Shown here piece by piece: positions 59,613 through 64,000 of a stretch of DNA of 64,000 bases. The stretch is from NCBI GenBank assembly GCA_964525605.1, contig CAZGKT010000006.1, positions 1 to 64,000 of the forward strand, in the 5' to 3' direction. How positions within the stretch are numbered: position 1 is the first letter of the stretch; every line of letters begins with the position of its first letter. The stretch is from CAVTWJ01 sp964525605 (lineage in GTDB: Bacteria; Oederibacteriota; Muellerivitia; Muellerivitales; Muellerivitaceae). A program made the translations under genes and the position numbers. Under the pieces are notes generated by a model. That model was not told where the DNA came from and made no database searches. It was given only the letters and a program-made list of their open reading frames with translations.

Positions 59613-61906
59613 CCGAACCTCTTCATGTTAAAAACCGATCCTACCTGTGGATCTTTTTGGGTGCCGGTTTCATCGCCTTTTTCCAATGTTTGGTCGCAAA
59701 CCAGGCCTATTTCGCCAACGACCTTTTAAACCAATACAGCCATTTCCGCGCCTTGTTGCGGGATCAGATATTGTCGGGACATTTCCCCCTCTGGAACCCC
59801 TATTTCTTCGGCGGCCAGCCCTTTTTCGCCGATCCCAACGTGATGATGTGCTATCCCCTCAATTACCTCACCCTTCTTTTCCCCATCGCCTACGGGCTGG
59901 GAGTTTTCTTTTTTCTTCATTTTTTCATTGCCGCCTGCGGGGCTCATTTCTGGCTGAGAAGCCTGCGGCTTTCGGAAAACGCCTGCCGGCTGGGAGCCCT
60001 TTTGTTTTCCCTCTCCGGCTTCTTCTGGTGGGAACTGATCCACCCCCCGATCCTGGCGGCCTTCGCCTGGTTGCCCTGGTGGCTGGGGGCGCTGGAAAGA
60101 CTCAGCCGCGATTGGGCCCCTCCCAAGGCGTTTGGCGCGGGCCTGGCCTTCGCCATGATTTTTCTGTGCGGCAATTTCCAGATGACCAGTTATTTTCTCT
60201 ACATCGGATTGGCTTATTTTATTCTTCGCGTCCTGTGGCCTTCCGCCCGGGAGGAAAACACAGGCGGAATCCCCTGGAAAAAGATTCCCCTCGCCGCTCT
60301 TTTCGGCCTCTGGGGAAGCCTGATCCTTCTCATCCACCTGATCCCAGCCTATGAGTTTTCCCAATACACCAACCGGGAAAGCGCCCACCAGACCTACGAC
60401 AGCTTCAACGCCCAATTTTCCATGAAACCTTCAACCACCTACACCCTGGCCTTTCCCCAATTCGGCCTCAAGACGGGCGTTCCTTTTGAACAGGCCATGC
60501 AATACTTCGATCAGCAGACCATCGACAACGATTTCTACGGCGCCTATGGCTATGTGGGGGTTTGGGCCCCCTTCCTGGTGTTTCTCGCCTTTCTTCGCAA
60601 GGACCGCAAATTTCTCTGGAGCGCCCTGGGGTTGGCGGCCCTTTGCCTTTTCGTGGCCTGGGGGAAAAACTTTCCCCTGCATTCCCTTTTGTGTTCCATC
60701 CTTCCCACCATCAAGCTCAGCCGGGCTCCCTTCCGGGCTTTGGCAGGGACCGTGGCTTTTTCATCCCTGCTCTGCGCCTACGGCTACCAGGCCCTGGAAA
60801 AGGCCATTGAGACCGGGGAAAAGATCCAGACCCAGCTCACCATCGCCCTGGCCGGGGCGGGAGTGCTGTTTCTGGCGGGTTGCCTGAATCTCTCTTCCAA
60901 TTGGCGCGAATTGCTGGCTCTCGGAATCGGAATACCCGGTTTGATCCTCTGGGCCATGACGGACTCGTGGAAACAATTAGGCAAGTGGTTGTTTCTTTCG
61001 GCCCTCGTGTTTCCTCTCTTCCTTTCCGGTTGGGGCGATTGGAGCTGGGGACCTGCCTCCAATTATGATTTGGAAGCCAACTTACCCGCCCTCACGACCC
61101 TCAAGGCCAACGCCGCGGACGGGAGATTCTTTTTCGACGGTCAAAGCATCCCCTACCCGGTCCAGGCCGGATCTCGGTCCTACCGATCACATTTTCCCGA
61201 GGACGCGCCCATGGTGCTGGGCATCCGGGACTCGGGAGGCTACAACCCCATCTATCTGCTCGACACCTTTGCTCTCCGGGCCCTGCCTTTAGAGAATTAT
61301 TTCAAGCTCATGTCGGTAAAAGGAATCCTGCTTGGAAAGGACACAGAGGGCCTAAAGGGTTACAGCCGGGAAAACCTGGGCGGCCTCTTCTATTTCGGCG
61401 CCCTGAACCCGCCCCGTTACCTGAATGCTCCCTCCCAATACGTGGTCGAACCAGATCCCCAGAAGAACTTGGAACTTTTGAAAAATCCGGCCTTCGACCC
61501 GTCACAGACCGTGGTTCTTTCCAACGAACTTCCCGATGCCGACAAAAGCCAGCTTTCAGGCAAACCCGTCGTCTTGAAATACGAATGGGCCAAGGACGAA
61601 ATGAATTTTCAGGCCTTTCAGGTACAACTCGACCAGAACAGCCTCTTGACCGTTTCGGAGGTCTTGTTCCCCGGATGGAAAGCCTGGGTCGACGGCAAAC
61701 CGGCGGAAATGTTCAAAGGCAACCACGCCCTGCGAACCCTTTTTGTTCCCTCGGGAAATCACCTTTTGGAATTTCGTTTCGAGCCTTCCTGGGCCCAACC
61801 CCTTCTGGCGCTCGCGGTCGTTTGGTTTGTTTCCCTTCTCGCTTTCAGCGCCTGGCTCTGGCGCAAGCGGAATCATACCGGACATGGTTCTTCCCATCCC
61901 GCCTGA
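59609..61906 (+). CDS. YfhO-like polytopic membrane protein (1 of 2)
   Basis: The 765-residue protein has about twelve membrane helices and a C-terminal extracytoplasmic domain. Family marks are PLWNPYFFGGQPFFADPNVMMCYPLNYLTLLFP in the first loop, YGAYGYVGVWAP, LSRAPFRALAGTVAFSSLLCAYG and the C-terminal VLFPGWKAWVDGKPAEMF. YfhO proteins are GT-C-like and help glycosylate cell-wall polymers in Firmicutes; here a role with the adjacent glycan genes is inferred. The start is a GTG overlapping the GT2 stop (GTGA), with GGGAG upstream. A paralogue follows at once. Confidence 0.88.
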   Translation: MTEPLHVKNRSYLWIFLGAGFIAFFQCLVANQAYFANDLLNQYSHFRALLRDQILSGHFPLWNPYFFGGQPFFADPNVMMCYPLNYLTLLFPIAYGLGVFFFLHFFIAACGAHFWLRSLRLSENACRLGALLFSLSGFFWWELIHPPILAAFAWLPWWLGALERLSRDWAPPKAFGAGLAFAMIFLCGNFQMTSYFLYIGLAYFILRVLWPSAREENTGGIPWKKIPLAALFGLWGSLILLIHLIPAYEFSQYTNRESAHQTYDSFNAQFSMKPSTTYTLAFPQFGLKTGVPFEQAMQYFDQQTIDNDFYGAYGYVGVWAPFLVFLAFLRKDRKFLWSALGLAALCLFVAWGKNFPLHSLLCSILPTIKLSRAPFRALAGTVAFSSLLCAYGYQALEKAIETGEKIQTQLTIALAGAGVLFLAGCLNLSSNWRELLALGIGIPGLILWAMTDSWKQLGKWLFLSALVFPLFLSGWGDWSWGPASNYDLEANLPALTTLKANAADGRFFFDGQSIPYPVQAGSRSYRSHFPEDAPMVLGIRDSGGYNPIYLLDTFALRALPLENYFKLMSVKGILLGKDTEGLKGYSRENLGGLFYFGALNPPRYLNAPSQYVVEPDPQKNLELLKNPAFDPSQTVVLSNELPDADKSQLSGKPVVLKYEWAKDEMNFQAFQVQLDQNSLLTVSEVLFPGWKAWVDGKPAEMFKGNHALRTLFVPSGNHLLEFRFEPSWAQPLLALAVVWFVSLLAFSAWLWRKRNHTGHGSSHPA

Positions 61907-64000
61907 GGAATCCCCCGCCCCGAAAACGGATTCCACCCCGGGATCTTTGGAAACATGGTTGTATGCCCTTTTAGCTCTTTTGGTTTTCTCCCGCTGCCTG
62001 TTCCTGGGCCAAGCCTATTTCGACAACGATCTGCTGGCCCAATTCGGGCCCTGGCGGGCCTTTTTAAGGAACCAGCTTCTGGAGGGGCATTTTCCCCTCT
62101 GGAATCCCTATCTATTGGGCGGGTGCCCCTTTCTGGCCGACCCGCAAAACATGATCTTTTATCCCCTGAATTGGTTGACCCTTCTTTTCCCCGTAGCCCA
62201 GGGCTTGAGCGTCTTTTTTTGCCTGCATCTTTTCTTAAGCTTCCTCGGAATGGACTTTCTTTTGAAGGGATTCGGTCTGACCCCCTCGTCCCGTTTCGCG
62301 GGAGCCCTGGTTTACGGATTCTCGAATTTCTTCTGGCTTGAGATCATCCACCCCCCGGTGCTGGCGGCCTTCGCCCTGTTGCCTTGGATGTTCGGCAGCC
62401 TGCACCGATGGGCCGAAACCCTTTCGCGAAAATGGGCCTTTTTCAGCGGGCTCTCTTTCGCTTTTCTTTTTCTTTGCGGGAGCCCCCAGGTTTCGATCGG
62501 GGCTTTTTACGGCGGATGGGTTTTCTTTTTTTACTCGCTTTGGAAAAACCGAACAGCGGAAAAGCCGTTCTCCTTTCCGAAATTCATTTATTCCCTTATC
62601 GGGGTTTTATGGGGCGCCCTGCCGCTCCTGGCGCAATTGATCCCGACCCTGGAATTTTCAAAACTTACCGACCGGGGGGCGGGAATTCCCTGGGACCAAC
62701 TGAAGCATTCGCTTTCCCTGAACCCGGCGACCCTTTATCAATTATTCCTGCCGCGCATCCAACTTCCGGAAAGCGTCAGCCTGGCGGAGGCCGTCCAATA
62801 CCGGGACGGACCCGAAGACCTGGCCACCAATTTCCTCGGGCTCTGGGCTTTCGCGGGGGTATGGACCCCCCTGCTGGCCCTGGGGGCCTGGGCGGGTTCA
62901 TCCCGCAAAAAAACCGCATTTTGGTTTTTATTCGCCGGAGCGGGCCTGGTGTTGTGCCTGGGCCAGTTCACGCCCCTGTACCGTTGGATCTTTCTCACCC
63001 TGCCCGGGTTTTCCATTATTCGAGTGGCTTATCGGTATGTCTTCCTGTTCGTCCTGGCTGTGAGTGTTTTGGCGGCCTGGGGATGGGAATCTTTCTTCCA
63101 GGAAACTCCCGTTCCTTCCAGGGGACGGATCTCAATAATTCTGCCCTGGATCTACGGCGTGTTATTGCTGCTATTCGCTCTGGTTCGCCCCTCCTTCAAT
63201 TGGCGTGAACTATTAGGATTGGGTCTGGGTCTTTTGGTTCTAGCTTTGCGGGAGATCCGTTCGGGAGGAGCCAAGGCCAAAAAGATTCTGGCCCTTTCGG
63301 CCCTGGGCTTGCCGCTTTTTTTGAACGCCTGGGGCAACTACCAGCCGGGTCCCGCGTCCAATTTCGACTTTGAAAAAAACTCGATGAGTTTGACCGCCTG
63401 GGGACAGGGCCTCTCGCCCCGCAGGGTTTTCTTTGATAACACCCATATGTATTACCCGATCCAGGTGGACGGAAATAAATACATCCTCAATTACCCCCAG
63501 AACGCGGCGGCCTCACTGGGAATCAAGGATATCGGCGGTTATAACCCGTTGGTCCTTCAAGCCAAAACGGACCTGGGCAGCCTACCTTTTCACCTGGTCG
63601 CGAGGTTAGGCGCCATCGGGGGATGGGTGAGCGGAGTGGATCAAGGGCCCGTCCCCGGATTCGATATGAAAAAAGAACCTCCTTTTAACCTGCTCACCGC
63701 GTCCCATGTGCCTCCTTATGTTTTCGCCCCGAGGTTCGTGATTTCGGTGATGGACCCCAAGACTTCCCTCGATCTATTGCGGGAACCGGGGTTTGATCCC
63801 GATCAAACCGCCGTGCTTCTCTCGCCCCCGCCATTAAGTTTTACCCTGGGTGATGACGCTCCCTTCCTGACTTATCAAATCACGCGGGATGAACCCGACC
63901 ATCAAACCTTTGGGGTCGCGGTTTCCCGGCCCTGCGTCGCGGTTTTTTGTGAAACCAACTATCCTGGCTGGAAGGCCTGGGTGGACGGCAAACCGTCACC
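61884..64000 (+). CDS. YfhO-like polytopic membrane protein (2 of 2), cut by window edge
   Basis: From ATG 61884, 23 bp inside the preceding gene, an open frame of at least 705 residues runs to the window edge. It is a paralogue of the upstream protein: PLWNPYLLGGCPFLADPQNM in the first loop, FGLWAFAGVW-like NFLGLWAFAGVWTP, FSIIRVAYRYVFLFVLAVSVLAAWG and, at the edge, NYPGWKAWVDGKPSP. Both genes are complete so far as seen, so this is a real tandem pair rather than a split gene. Only a short C-terminus is missing. Confidence 0.87.
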   Translation, partial: MVLPIPPEESPAPKTDSTPGSLETWLYALLALLVFSRCLFLGQAYFDNDLLAQFGPWRAFLRNQLLEGHFPLWNPYLLGGCPFLADPQNMIFYPLNWLTLLFPVAQGLSVFFCLHLFLSFLGMDFLLKGFGLTPSSRFAGALVYGFSNFFWLEIIHPPVLAAFALLPWMFGSLHRWAETLSRKWAFFSGLSFAFLFLCGSPQVSIGAFYGGWVFFFYSLWKNRTAEKPFSFPKFIYSLIGVLWGALPLLAQLIPTLEFSKLTDRGAGIPWDQLKHSLSLNPATLYQLFLPRIQLPESVSLAEAVQYRDGPEDLATNFLGLWAFAGVWTPLLALGAWAGSSRKKTAFWFLFAGAGLVLCLGQFTPLYRWIFLTLPGFSIIRVAYRYVFLFVLAVSVLAAWGWESFFQETPVPSRGRISIILPWIYGVLLLLFALVRPSFNWRELLGLGLGLLVLALREIRSGGAKAKKILALSALGLPLFLNAWGNYQPGPASNFDFEKNSMSLTAWGQGLSPRRVFFDNTHMYYPIQVDGNKYILNYPQNAAASLGIKDIGGYNPLVLQAKTDLGSLPFHLVARLGAIGGWVSGVDQGPVPGFDMKKEPPFNLLTASHVPPYVFAPRFVISVMDPKTSLDLLREPGFDPDQTAVLLSPPPLSFTLGDDAPFLTYQITRDEPDHQTFGVAVSRPCVAVFCETNYPGWKAWVDGKPS

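Overview
The window reads as one scaffold of a Gram-negative, probably uncultivated bacterium. It has about 55 protein genes, moderate-to-high GC, standard code, and one 100-N assembly gap at 13989-14088. The Gram-negative call rests on a family 9 (heptosyltransferase-type) glycosyltransferase, a probable outer-membrane barrel, a lipoprotein and a type IV pilus/type II secretion ATPase. Thr/Pro-repeat secreted proteins with FlgD-like C-termini, a DUF11 protein and an Anbu operon suggest an FCB/Elusimicrobia-like candidate phylum. That placement is inference only; no rRNA or tRNA gene was recognised.

Layout. 1-4.6 kb (minus): pilB (cut by the window edge), aroE, rsmE, dnaJ. 4.9 kb (plus): a ferredoxin with a clear terminator. 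5.3-11.6 kb (minus): efp-accB-accC-comB-like-thiD2-thiC, probably one transcription unit with a good promoter before efp. 11.6-19.6 kb (minus): a surface-glycan locus (asparagine-synthase-type amidotransferase, sugar transferases, polytopic glycosyltransferase-like protein, a tiny Trm112-like protein, methyltransferase). 20.0-24.2 kb (plus): the four-gene Anbu locus (circularly permuted ATP-grasp, alpha-E protein, Anbu peptidase, transglutaminase). 24.3-28.7 kb (plus): late haem synthesis with a hemD-hemE fusion, hemH and hemY. 28.9-31.4 kb: aminotransferase, rRNA pseudouridine synthase, lipoprotein. 31.4-38.5 kb (minus): zinc-ribbon membrane protein, GT9, a 1063-residue Thr/Pro-repeat secreted protein, and an M48 protease next to LemA. 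38.7-47.4 kb (plus): DksA-like protein, NHL propeller, three B12-binding-type radical SAM enzymes around a UDP-glucuronate-decarboxylase-like enzyme, and a GYD protein.

47.4-55 kb is the most accessory-looking part. An 898-bp gap between two convergent genes is packed with three families of short palindromic repeats. It is followed by a polytopic glycosyltransferase, a Fic protein, a 46-codon remnant of a second copy of that glycosyltransferase, an outer-membrane-like protein and an AT-rich orphan gene. 55-64 kb holds two short-chain dehydrogenases and a plus-strand membrane glycan operon (two glycosyltransferases, a flippase-like protein, two tandem YfhO-like proteins), running off the right edge.

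The strongest unexplained signal is the repeat array at 47547-47924. Twelve exact copies of GAATCGATT lie at distances of 10, 21, 31, 42 or 75 bp, close to whole turns of B-DNA, so the palindromes would face one side of the helix. Other points of interest are the Anbu locus, a radical SAM enzyme with a C-x12-C-x2-C cluster motif, a stand-alone ThiD2 next to ThiC, and several interspersed palindromic repeat families. All calls come from reading the sequence; no database search was run.
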